A DNA stretch of 5,804 bases, from NCBI GenBank assembly GCA_021805955.1, contig JAJZDO010001005.1:1-5804 (forward strand). The letters are read 5' to 3'. A program made the position numbers and the translations under genes. The first letter of the stretch is position 1, and every line of letters starts with the position of its first letter. The notes under the pieces were generated by a model, which was not told the origin of the DNA, did not search any database, and saw nothing but the letters and a program-made list of their open reading frames with translations. The DNA comes from Acidobacteriota bacterium. GTDB taxonomy: Bacteria > Acidobacteriota > Terriglobia > Terriglobales > Acidobacteriaceae. This document shows positions 1 through 5,804 of the stretch, in pieces.

Positions 1-1
1 G

Positions 2-652
2 ATGAAGACAGTCGCACAGCAGGCAGCGCCGCTGGTGCATCCCCTGGCAAGCCTCGATGCGGTCATCGTTCAGCCAGCGATTGTGCAAGCTATATCTGCG
101 CCAGCCGGGAGTCCGGAGAAGATGTCGAACCGCGCGATTCGCACAGAAGCCACGCATGTCGCGATTTATCTGGTTCGCGGCGGCAGAATCCTTGGGCCTG
201 GCTTGTATTCGGTGGAGGGCATGCGCCACCCCAACGAGCGTGCTGGCTCGACCTCGCTGTTTGCGCATCCGACGCTGCTGGAACCGACGCCGCTGGAAGC
301 TCCGCCAGCGACGCATGGTGCAGATTCAGGCGTGCAAGCTACTGGGACGAAAGTCGCCCGAGGGCAGCTGGAGCAACGACTGCAGGTAGTTCTGGATGAA
401 CTGGAATCGCAGGCGAGTTCGGAAAAATTCTCGCCAGTGCAGTTGAGCGAGCACTTGTCGTTGCTGGCGCGCTGGTACTATCGACCGGCGCATCGCCGGG
501 TGGGAGAAATTTTCTTCCGCGACGAGACAACTGCCGTGGAATCGGCGGAAGAGCGACCATTTCCCCTATCGCGAATTTTGCGCGGCATTTCTCGCGTATT
601 TTGCGGACAAAAAGACACCTCGGAAGTCGCGGTGGATGCTGGTGTATCGTAG
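2..652 (+). CDS. GIY-YIG / UvrC-like (Cho-type) nuclease, C-terminal part, 5' truncated
   Basis: The reading frame is open from the left edge and ends at TAG 650-652. The ATG at position 2 is probably internal, because the protein begins in the middle of a family-like segment. Seen: a stretch around residues 15-25 (PLASLDAVIVQPA), then residues 52-71 with VAIYLVRGGRILG, which resembles the UvrC strand usually written as vqvFfvRgGrllG. Next comes GMRHPNERAGSTSLF (residues 73-87), a probable helix at 120-140, and HLSLLARWYYRP (151-162) near the C-terminus. In UvrC and Cho proteins the GIY-YIG catalytic domain lies N-terminal to such a region, so it would be off the left edge. The protein ends without the RNase H-like and helix-hairpin-helix domains of full UvrC, which fits a short Cho-type enzyme making an incision in nucleotide excision repair. 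The family call is from recall. The missing catalytic domain prevents confirmation. Confidence 0.6.
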   Translation: MKTVAQQAAPLVHPLASLDAVIVQPAIVQAISAPAGSPEKMSNRAIRTEATHVAIYLVRGGRILGPGLYSVEGMRHPNERAGSTSLFAHPTLLEPTPLEAPPATHGADSGVQATGTKVARGQLEQRLQVVLDELESQASSEKFSPVQLSEHLSLLARWYYRPAHRRVGEIFFRDETTAVESAEERPFPLSRILRGISRVFCGQKDTSEVAVDAGVS

Positions 653-690
653 TCTTCCGGCAACGAACGCGACTTATGATACGATTTTTT
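646..690 (+). terminator. Possible weak terminator after the nuclease gene
   Basis: ATCGTA (646-651) can pair with TACGAT (680-685), and the run of six T at 685-690 follows directly. An inner AGTC/GACT pairing (651-654 with 671-674) competes with or extends it. The stem is short, AT-rich and has a long loop, so it is a weak candidate for a rho-independent terminator. The arm at 680-685 overlaps the -10-like TATGAT at 675-680, so the two readings compete. Confidence 0.25.
675..680 (+). promoter_or_regulatory. Candidate -10 element upstream of the peptidase remnant
   Basis: TATGAT matches five of six bases of the sigma-70 -10 consensus. It lies 17 bases before the ATG at 698, so a transcript would begin about 10 bases before that ATG. 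I see no convincing -35 hexamer at the right distance and no Shine-Dalgarno sequence before the ATG. It may be the leftover promoter of the decayed peptidase gene, and could now serve the glycosyltransferase gene downstream. Confidence 0.25.
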
Positions 691-697
691 CCACTCT

Positions 698-976
698 ATG
701 AATGGCCGCCGAGCGTCTTCTTCCGCTTCTCTCCAATCGCTCCTACTCTTTGTGTTGGCTGCCATCGTATGCTCGCCGCTGGCGTGGTCCGCGAGCCCTG
801 CTGACAAGCCGCCTATTACTCTGGACGAGTTTTTCAGCTTCGTCGGGATTCGTGGGCTGGCTCTCTCGCCCGACGGGAAGACGGCCGTGATCGGCACGGA
901 ACGCGCGGACTGGTATGACTGTGCGGAACTCCGTGGCACGGCTATATCAAAGTCCGGGACGAGCTTTTATGGTTAG
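698..976 (+). pseudogene. Remnant of a secreted S9 (prolyl-oligopeptidase-like) peptidase, N-terminal fragment
   Basis: The frame runs from ATG 698 to TAG 974-976, 92 codons. Residues 1-32 look like a signal peptide: arginines at 4-5, a hydrophobic core at about 13-29, and a small-residue cleavage region around AWSA. The mature part begins with PITLDEFFSFVGIRGLALS and continues SPDGKTAVIGTERADW (57-72). That is the usual start of an N-terminal beta-propeller in S9-type dipeptidyl/acylaminoacyl peptidases, including the SPDG blade motif. After residue 72 the similarity is lost and the frame stops, whereas intact enzymes of this family run to 600-900 residues with a C-terminal alpha/beta-hydrolase domain, none of which is present here. 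In the +1 frame, codons 949-990 read KVRDELLWLDKRQV. This vaguely resembles the fRdDLWLyd segment that normally follows ERADW, suggesting frameshift plus large deletion. It could instead be a small expressed secreted peptide, but I think that less likely. Confidence 0.6.
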
Positions 977-1030
977 ACAAGAGACAAGTATGACCATGCC
1001 AGCAAATAGCCCGGTCCGTTCGCCGTTGCG

Positions 1031-1036
1031 GGAAGG
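1031..1036 (+). promoter_or_regulatory. Ribosome binding site deciding the GTG start at 1046
   Basis: GGAAGG lies 9 bases before the GTG at 1046. An in-frame TAG at 1037-1039 rules out any earlier start, so this site supports GTG 1046 as the initiation codon of the membrane glycosyltransferase. Confidence 0.55.
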
Positions 1037-1045
1037 TAGCATCGT

Positions 1046-2659
1046 GTGACGCGAAAGCCCTCCCAGCCGGAATCTTCCGCAATCTTAGCTTTTCCTGTGA
1101 GTCCATGGAGGCGTTGGCGTCCGCGACTCGAAGCGCTGCTTGCGCTGACGGCGCTGCTTCCAGTTGCGCTGTTTCTCGCAGCCAGTCTGGGCCGCGTTGG
1201 TTATGCATTTCCGTTAGAGCAACTGGAAGGCTCCATGCTGTTGGCGGCGGAGCGTGTCGCGCATGGTCTGCCGATTTACGTGCGGCCAAACTTTACCTTC
1301 ATTCCCTATATGTATGCGCCAGCCTACTATTTCGTGTCGGGGTGGGCCGTCCGGTTGCTTGGGCCGCGGTTTCTGGTGCTGCGACTGGTTTCTTTGCTCA
1401 GCACGTGCGCATCGATGGGAATCATCTACCTGCTGATCGTTTTCGACGCGCCGGGCAGCAAGAAACGGAGGCACTTGGCCGCGCTAACCGGTGTTGGTCT
1501 GTATGCAGCGGCGTATCCCTGGACGCGCGAGTGGTTCGACCTGGGACGGCTGGACTCGTTGTACATCCTCCTGCTTTTGCTGGCTTTGTTGTCGACGCGC
1601 CATTTACACCCCATGTTGGCCGCGATCGTTTGGACACTGGCATTTCTCGCGAAACAAACCATTTTTCCGGTTGCGCTGGTCATGCTTTGCCTGGACTGGA
1701 AACGTCCTCGCAGGCTGCTGCTTGGAGTGGGAAGTTTTCTGTTGATGACGGCGGTCAGTTGCCGGCTGCTGGATCACGCCACCGATGGCTGGTTCTGGTT
1801 CTACGCCTTCACCGTTCCCCATGCAAATGCGGACCTATGGCTACGTCCGGCGGTGTTTTATCTGCCTTCGCAGTTGATTGCACCGTTCGGGATAGCGCTG
1901 CTGGTTGCGGGCATGGCGTGGGTATGGACGCGTCCGTCGCTGGCCGACGACAGGACGCGCTTTTACTTGCTTGCCGCGGCTGCCCTCTTTGGCCTCTGCT
2001 GGTTTTTGCAGGCGCACGGTGGCGCCACCGCCAACACGCCCATGCCCGCCTATGCAATCCTCGCTGTCATTCTTGGAATCTCGTTTGGCCGGCTGGATGC
2101 TGCGTTCGCATTCGCTTCCCGCGAAGCGGCTCGCGTCTTTCTGCTGGCTGCAGTTGCCATTCCGTTTGTCAGTTGGGTCTACAATCCGCACGATTTTATG
2201 CCACACCGCGATCTGGTCACTTCACAGGAAGAATTGATCGCATGGCTGCGCATTTTTCCCGGCGACGTGTTCCTTCCTTCCAATCCGTATGAGGGTGTGA
2301 TGGCCGGCAAGCAGTGGCATCCGGACAATGCCGCGCTTCACGATGCATTACGTCCAAATGTGCCTGGAGTGGCGAAGGCGATTGTGTCAGAGATTGCCAT
2401 GGCAGTCGATCAAGAGAAATTCGACGCAATTGTTTTGGATGGCACGCCCGCGGATATCCTGCCGTCGCAGACCTGGTTGCCGCATGACCTCATGCGCCGC
2501 TATCCAATCCTGGGCATAGTACCCGGCAGTGGGGTTGGCGACCCTTTTGGGCCGCACGCGACATATTTTCTACTGCCATGCCGGGAGCGGGGGTTGGCGA
2601 TCGCCCAAAAGTGGACGCTACTGGAATCCGGCGGAGAAACCGCCTGCCCGTCTGACTAA
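1046..2659 (+). CDS. Polytopic membrane glycosyltransferase, GT-C fold (ArnT/PMT, GT39-like)
   Basis: 537 residues, starting at GTG 1046 behind GGAAGG; the next in-frame candidate, GTG 1097, would remove 17 residues. Seen: about nine or ten hydrophobic segments, roughly residues 28-50, 110-133, 144-160, 170-184, 189-213, 222-240, 268-295, 305-321, 333-350 and 361-378. The first periplasmic loop carries LEQLEGSMLLAAERVAHGLPIY (58-78, acidic E61) and then PYMYAPAYYF (87-96). This matches the layout of GT-C enzymes, where an acidic residue in loop 1 is followed by G..iY and a Y.P..Y motif. FDLGRLDSLY (164-173) and HGGATANTPMPAYAIL (324-339) also fit the family. Residues about 385-537 form a soluble C-terminal domain. 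Such enzymes transfer a sugar from a polyprenyl-phosphate donor on the outer face of the inner membrane. The acceptor (lipid A, glycan or protein) cannot be told from the sequence. No other polysaccharide genes adjoin it. Confidence 0.75.
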   Translation: MTRKPSQPESSAILAFPVSPWRRWRPRLEALLALTALLPVALFLAASLGRVGYAFPLEQLEGSMLLAAERVAHGLPIYVRPNFTFIPYMYAPAYYFVSGWAVRLLGPRFLVLRLVSLLSTCASMGIIYLLIVFDAPGSKKRRHLAALTGVGLYAAAYPWTREWFDLGRLDSLYILLLLLALLSTRHLHPMLAAIVWTLAFLAKQTIFPVALVMLCLDWKRPRRLLLGVGSFLLMTAVSCRLLDHATDGWFWFYAFTVPHANADLWLRPAVFYLPSQLIAPFGIALLVAGMAWVWTRPSLADDRTRFYLLAAAALFGLCWFLQAHGGATANTPMPAYAILAVILGISFGRLDAAFAFASREAARVFLLAAVAIPFVSWVYNPHDFMPHRDLVTSQEELIAWLRIFPGDVFLPSNPYEGVMAGKQWHPDNAALHDALRPNVPGVAKAIVSEIAMAVDQEKFDAIVLDGTPADILPSQTWLPHDLMRRYPILGIVPGSGVGDPFGPHATYFLLPCRERGLAIAQKWTLLESGGETACPSD

Positions 2660-2690
2660 CCCCCCGCGCCGCTGATAGACTAAAAATACC

Positions 2691-3368
2691 GTGGTGGAAC
2701 TGGCACCCTCAATTCTTTCCGCAGACTTTGCCCATCTGGCCGAGCAGATTCAGGCCGCTGAGCGAGGCGGCGGAACTGTCATCCATGTGGATGTGATGGA
2801 TGGCCATTTCGTGCCTAACATTACGATGGGGCCGCCGGTGGTTGCGTCGTTGCGCAAAGTGACGAAATTGCCGATCGATTGCCATCTGATGATTGAGAAT
2901 CCGGACGAGTTTATTCCCGCGCTGGCGGAAGCGGGAGCGAATTGGGTAAGCGTGCATTATGAAGCCTGTCGACACCTGCATCGGTCGCTGGAACTGATTG
3001 AGCAGCACGGGATGAAGCCTGCGGTGGTCATCAATCCGGCGACGCGGGTAAATTTGCTGATCGATATTCTGCCCATGGTGCATCATGTCCTGGTGATGAG
3101 CGTGAATCCGGGCTTTGGCGGGCAGGAGTTCATCCGGTTTTCGCTGGAAAAGATTCGGCATTTATGCGCTGTGCGCGCAGAGCTGGGGTTGGAGTATCGT
3201 GTGGAAGTGGACGGCGGCATCGCACCCGAGACCATTGCGCAAGTGGTGGAAGCTGGAGCTGATTTGCTGGTGGCCGGCAACGCGATTTTTGGCGACGGCC
3301 ATCCGGAAGAAAATGCGCGTCGCCTTATACACATGGCACGCGCTGCTGCGGGCGAATGCTCCAAATAA
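2691..3368 (+). CDS. rpe: Ribulose-phosphate 3-epimerase
   Basis: 225 residues, the usual length for this TIM-barrel enzyme. It interconverts D-ribulose 5-phosphate and D-xylulose 5-phosphate in the cytoplasmic pentose phosphate pathway. Motifs in order: APSILSADFA (5-14, substrate-binding S7); HVDVMDGHFVPN (32-43, with metal ligand H32, catalytic D34 and M36); DCHLMIENP (63-71, metal ligand H65); MSVNPGFGGQ (136-145, the flexible loop over the active site); VEVDGGI (171-177, second catalytic/metal aspartate D174); and AGNAIFG (195-201, phosphate-binding end). All key residues are present, so it should be active. An in-frame TAG at 2676-2678 leaves only GTG 2691 or GTG 2694 as start; MVELAPSILS fits the family. 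There is no clear Shine-Dalgarno sequence. It follows the glycosyltransferase by 31 bases and may be read through from it. Confidence 0.96.
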   Translation: MVELAPSILSADFAHLAEQIQAAERGGGTVIHVDVMDGHFVPNITMGPPVVASLRKVTKLPIDCHLMIENPDEFIPALAEAGANWVSVHYEACRHLHRSLELIEQHGMKPAVVINPATRVNLLIDILPMVHHVLVMSVNPGFGGQEFIRFSLEKIRHLCAVRAELGLEYRVEVDGGIAPETIAQVVEAGADLLVAGNAIFGDGHPEENARRLIHMARAAAGECSK

Positions 3369-3457
3369 AACACGAAACAGTCAGGCCTTGGAAAGAAAGA
3401 ATGTACGGGAAAATGGCAGACCGGTTTACCGCACCACAGGCAAGAGAAAAGTCTGCT

Positions 3458-3466
3458 GAGGGGAAG
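3458..3466 (+). promoter_or_regulatory. Strong ribosome binding site deciding the bamD start
   Basis: GAGGGGAAG lies 6 bases before ATG 3473. It favours that start over the in-frame ATG at 3356, which overlaps the end of rpe, has no such site, and would put 39 charged, non-signal residues in front of the signal peptide. Confidence 0.75.
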
Positions 3467-3472
3467 TACAGT

Positions 3473-5212
3473 ATGAGTCGTTTTATGGGTTGTGCCAGTC
3501 ATCGTTTTCTGAGTCGTTCCCTGCAACGCGGCGCGGCCGTAGGCGCGCTGGTTGTTCTGGGCAGCAGCATGGCGCATGCGGGAATCTTTCACCGCAAGCA
3601 AAAACCGCTGTCGCAAAAAGACGATGCGCTGGCCAGTGTAACCAGTAGCCAGCCGGACAAAGAGCTTTTCGATCGCGCGATGATCGCTATGAAAAAGGGC
3701 AAGTTCGATATCGCCCGCCTGGATCTGCAGACACTGCTGAATACCTATCCAGACTCGGAGTACCAGATGCGCGCCAAGCTGGCCATCGGAGACACCTGGT
3801 ACAAAGAGGGCGGCACGGCCGCGATGCAACAGGCTGAAGAGGAATACAAGGACTTCATCACCTTCTTCCCGGACAAGCCGGAAGCTGCGGAAGCGCAGAT
3901 GAAAGTGGCCGACATCTACTACAAGCAGATGGAAAAGCCGGACCGCGATCCCACCAATGCCACCCGCGCCCAGGAAGAATACCGGGCGATGATTCTGCAA
4001 TATCCCGACTCCAGCCTGATTCCGCAGGCCAAGCAGCGACTGCGGGAAGTACAGGAAGTCCTGGGCGACCACGAGTTTGACATTGGATCGTTCTATGAGA
4101 CACGGATGAACTATGCCGCCGCGGTGGCCCGTCTGCAATCCGTTATCGACACATACCCGCTCTACAGCCGCGTGGATGAGGCATTACTGGATGTCGGCGA
4201 TGCGTATTCCGCCCAGGCACGCAATATCGCCACCATGCGCCTCGATCCTGCAGCGAAAGAACGCCTGGAAAAGCTATTCAAGAGCCGAGCAGCGCATGCG
4301 TATGACCGGGTGGTGCTGGAGTATCCGATGGCACAGCACGCCGACGATGCGCGCGATCGGTTGGAAGCCATGAATATGCCCATTCCACAACCAACCCAGG
4401 AGCAGATTGCCAACAGTGCGGCGATTGAGCAGAGTCGTGCGCCTGTAAATCTGAAATACCGGGCTTTCCTGCTGATCACGGCGCGCCCCTCCACCGTGCA
4501 GGCAGCACGGGTGGGGGAACCGAGTCTTACCAATCCGCCGCAAATTATTGCTCCGGAACTTGTGAAGTCGGCCATGGCAGACGTTCGCTGGGCGGTCAAG
4601 CCAGACGGCAAGCCCGCTCCCGATGTCGCTGGCACATCGAATAGCCTGCAAACAGCCGTCGCGTCGAACGGTGAATCCAACGCCTCCGGCTCGGTTGGGG
4701 AGATGCAGTCCGCGACTCCGGCAAGTGGCCTGCAGATGAATGACATTTCCGGCGACAACGGCGTGAATGGAACCGTGATCAACAATTCCAATCCGGGCCA
4801 GCCTTCTCAGTCCGCGCCAACCAACGCCGGGCAGTCACCTGCTGGCGCGCAAAGCAGTCCGTCGACGACGGTACCCGCTGCGGGCGGGAATGGCGCTCCC
4901 GCAGCAAACGCGGTGGACAATACCGGTCATCCCACCGCCTGGCCGTCCGCGACTAAGGACAATGGCGGACTGCCAACCGTTGCGCCTCCCAACAGCACGC
5001 CTCTGCCTGCAGCAGAAAAGGCTGCCCCCGCGCCGACCCAGGTGAACGACGTTCCCCAGACCGGGCATCCGGTAAATATGGTTGACCAAGCGAACACCAC
5101 CGTGGGCAAGAAAAAGAAGAAGAAAAATCCTAAGCCGCAATTTTCCAGAAAAGAGGAATCTTCCAGTACGCATAAGAAAAAGAAGGGTTTGCACAGGCTG
5201 AATCCGTTTTAG
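3473..5212 (+). CDS. bamD: BamD-like outer-membrane assembly TPR protein with long low-complexity tail
   Basis: 579 residues from ATG 3473. Residues 1-36 form a signal peptide: R11, R15 and R19, hydrophobic core at about 21-31, and SSMAHA before a likely type I signal peptidase cut. Residues 62-300 are TPR-like helices of the BamD/YfiO type: ELFDRAMIAMKKGKFDIARL, LLNTYPDSEYQMRAKLAIGD, a YKDFITFFPDKPEA repeat, then ADIYYKQMEKPDRDPT (146-161), an EYRAMILQYPDS repeat (169-180), and FYETRMNYAAAVARL (207-221). The YYkqm..pdRDpt and FY..R..Y.AA.aR signatures identify BamD, the periplasmic partner of BamA in inserting beta-barrel proteins. Odd points: E. coli BamD is a lipoprotein of 245 residues, whereas here there is no cysteine at the cleavage site. 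About 200 extra residues (380-579) are rich in N, S, P, G, A and T. They carry TGHP at 484-487 and 530-533 and lysine runs at 546-551 and 568-571. The gene follows rpe by about 100 bases. Confidence 0.82.
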   Translation: MSRFMGCASHRFLSRSLQRGAAVGALVVLGSSMAHAGIFHRKQKPLSQKDDALASVTSSQPDKELFDRAMIAMKKGKFDIARLDLQTLLNTYPDSEYQMRAKLAIGDTWYKEGGTAAMQQAEEEYKDFITFFPDKPEAAEAQMKVADIYYKQMEKPDRDPTNATRAQEEYRAMILQYPDSSLIPQAKQRLREVQEVLGDHEFDIGSFYETRMNYAAAVARLQSVIDTYPLYSRVDEALLDVGDAYSAQARNIATMRLDPAAKERLEKLFKSRAAHAYDRVVLEYPMAQHADDARDRLEAMNMPIPQPTQEQIANSAAIEQSRAPVNLKYRAFLLITARPSTVQAARVGEPSLTNPPQIIAPELVKSAMADVRWAVKPDGKPAPDVAGTSNSLQTAVASNGESNASGSVGEMQSATPASGLQMNDISGDNGVNGTVINNSNPGQPSQSAPTNAGQSPAGAQSSPSTTVPAAGGNGAPAANAVDNTGHPTAWPSATKDNGGLPTVAPPNSTPLPAAEKAAPAPTQVNDVPQTGHPVNMVDQANTTVGKKKKKKNPKPQFSRKEESSSTHKKKKGLHRLNPF

Positions 5213-5227
5213 TCGAATAGCCGGATT

Positions 5228-5257
5228 GGCAGCGGCATCGCCCAAGGCGGTGCTGCC
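5228..5257 (+). terminator. Imperfect hairpin after bamD, possible terminator or mRNA 3' structure
   Basis: GGCAGC (5228-5233) pairs with GCTGCC (5252-5257). Inside, CGCC (5239-5242) pairs with GGCG (5246-5249) around a CAA loop, separated from the outer stem by an uneven internal loop. It begins 15 bases after the bamD stop codon, where a terminator is expected, but no T-tract follows. It may be a 3' stabilising hairpin or a chance pairing. Confidence 0.3.
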
Positions 5258-5288
5258 TGCCAGCGCACAATGGAATTGTCTGTAAGAT

Positions 5289-5296
5289 GAAAGAGG
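5289..5296 (+). promoter_or_regulatory. Ribosome binding site for a TTG start at 5303
   Basis: GAAAGAGG ends 6 bases before TTG 5303, an ideal Shine-Dalgarno distance. In this frame a TGA at 5288-5290 closes the upstream side, and no ATG or GTG occurs before the signal peptide core, so this site is the main evidence that the gene uses TTG. Confidence 0.65.
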
Positions 5297-5302
5297 CATA
5301 CT

Positions 5303-5804
5303 TTGCGGCGGTTGGCATCTTCTTTCTCCAGCTTCCATCCCCGATGGCTTGGTATCTTTCTCCTGGGACTGGGCGTGGCGCTCAGTGGGAATGCCCAGCA
5401 AATCGCAGGCAGTCGGAAGCCTCCGCAACTGCCTTCTACTCCCAACATCCACTCCGACCACTCGGTGACGTTCTATTTTTATGATCCAGGGGCGAACCAG
5501 GTCGAACTGAGTATGGATGGGTATGCCGGTGGGTTGCCCATGACCAAAGATGATCGGGGAGTTTGGAGCATCACGGTTCCTGCGATGCAGCCGGATTTGT
5601 ATGATTACATCTTCGTCGCCGATGGTGTGCACACACTAGACCCCTCCAATCCGACCGTCAATCCAAACCTGCGGAGTCCGTCGAATGTTTTCGAGATCCC
5701 GGGAGCGCAGCCGGAACCATGGGACGTCCAGGACGTGCCGCATGGTATCGTACATCACCACTTTTACAAATCCGCAATCATCGGCGATCAGCGCGACTTT
5801 TTCT
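5303..5804 (+). CDS. Secreted E-set (CBM48-like) plus esterase-D-type hydrolase, 3' truncated
   Basis: An open frame with TTG start at 5303 behind GAAAGAGG runs to the right edge: 167 codons, gene incomplete. Residues 1-31 form a signal peptide (RR at 2-3, R14, hydrophobic core WLGIFLLGLGVAL at 15-27, cleavage near GNA/QQ), so the product is exported. Residues about 53-132 form an Ig-like E-set/CBM48-like domain: SVTFYFYDPGANQVELS, then MTKDDRGVWSITVP (80-93), DLYDYIFVADGV (98-109) and DPSNP (113-117). Residues 146-167 read PHGIVHHHFYKSAII and GDQRDFF, the linker and first strand that open the esterase D/enterochelin-esterase-like alpha/beta-hydrolase domain in proteins of the feruloyl/acetyl-xylan esterase type. 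The catalytic triad lies beyond the edge, so substrate is unknown. The remaining start option is TTG 5312. It follows bamD by 90 bases. Confidence 0.8.
   Translation, partial: MRRLASSFSSFHPRWLGIFLLGLGVALSGNAQQIAGSRKPPQLPSTPNIHSDHSVTFYFYDPGANQVELSMDGYAGGLPMTKDDRGVWSITVPAMQPDLYDYIFVADGVHTLDPSNPTVNPNLRSPSNVFEIPGAQPEPWDVQDVPHGIVHHHFYKSAIIGDQRDFF

Noticed and set aside
478..939. 153-codon minus-strand frame over the nuclease end and peptidase remnant
   Set aside because: The + strand there shows clear family motifs (ARWYYRP, SPDGKTAVIGTERADW); the antisense product has none.
1105..2292. 395-codon + strand frame inside the glycosyltransferase gene
   Set aside because: It is fully inside the 537-residue membrane protein frame, rich in Cys, Arg and Trp, with no domain. 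It is an out-of-frame shadow.
2596..2605. Perfect palindrome GGCGATCGCC as a protein-binding or HIP1-like site
   Set aside because: It is a single copy inside a coding region. One 10-base palindrome in GC-rich DNA is expected by chance.
2630..2644. GGCGG/CCGCC hairpin near the end of the glycosyltransferase gene as a terminator
   Set aside because: It is only five base pairs, lies inside the coding sequence before the stop, and is followed by C-rich sequence, not T.
3356..3472. N-terminal extension of bamD from ATG 3356
   Set aside because: It would overlap rpe and place 39 polar residues before a good signal peptide. ATG 3473 has a strong ribosome site.
3083..4138. 351-codon open frame on the minus strand across rpe and bamD
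   Set aside because: It lies antisense to two well-supported genes, has no recognisable domains and reads as low-plausibility protein. It is a codon-bias shadow.
5195..5212. C-terminal phenylalanine of the BamD-like protein as an outer-membrane beta-signal
   Set aside because: The preceding residues (RLNP) do not match the alternating hydrophobic pattern, and the protein is helical, not a beta-barrel.
5287..5484. 65-codon + frame starting at ATG 5287
   Set aside because: It overlaps the signal peptide of the esterase in another frame. The GAAAGAGG site lies inside it, too far downstream to serve its ATG, and the peptide resembles no family.

Overview
The window looks like chromosomal DNA from an Acidobacteriota species of the Terriglobia/Acidobacteriaceae type. 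This rests on moderately high GC, a Gram-negative outer-membrane assembly gene (bamD-like) with a long disordered tail, and proteins whose wording matches acidobacterial families as I remember them (a short UvrC/Cho-like nuclease, an S9-type peptidase start, an E-set plus esterase). The assignment is inference from recall, not a search.

Layout, all on the + strand. Positions 2-652 hold the 3' end of a GIY-YIG/UvrC-type nuclease gene, cut by the left edge. Positions 698-976 hold what looks like the first ~72 codons of a secreted S9 (prolyl-oligopeptidase-like) peptidase that then runs out of frame and stops, so it is a gene remnant. Positions 1046-2659 encode a polytopic membrane protein of the GT-C/ArnT-PMT glycosyltransferase type. 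Positions 2691-3368 encode ribulose-phosphate 3-epimerase (rpe). Positions 3473-5212 encode a BamD-like TPR protein with a signal peptide, no visible lipobox, and a ~200-residue low-complexity tail with lysine clusters. Positions 5303-5804 hold the 5' end of a secreted E-set/esterase-D-like hydrolase. It starts at a TTG codon and is cut by the right edge; no ATG or GTG lies upstream to start it.

The genes do not form an obvious single pathway. Glycosyltransferase and rpe are 31 bases apart and rpe and bamD about 100 bases apart, so co-transcription is plausible. The products mix cell-envelope work (glycosyl transfer, outer-membrane assembly, a secreted hydrolase), central carbon metabolism (pentose phosphate/Calvin) and DNA repair.

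I see no CRISPR array, tRNA, rRNA, insertion sequence, phage gene or defence system. I do not find a previously undescribed multi-gene system here. The most useful observations are the decayed peptidase gene, the apparently non-lipidated BamD with its unusual tail, and the TTG-initiated esterase.
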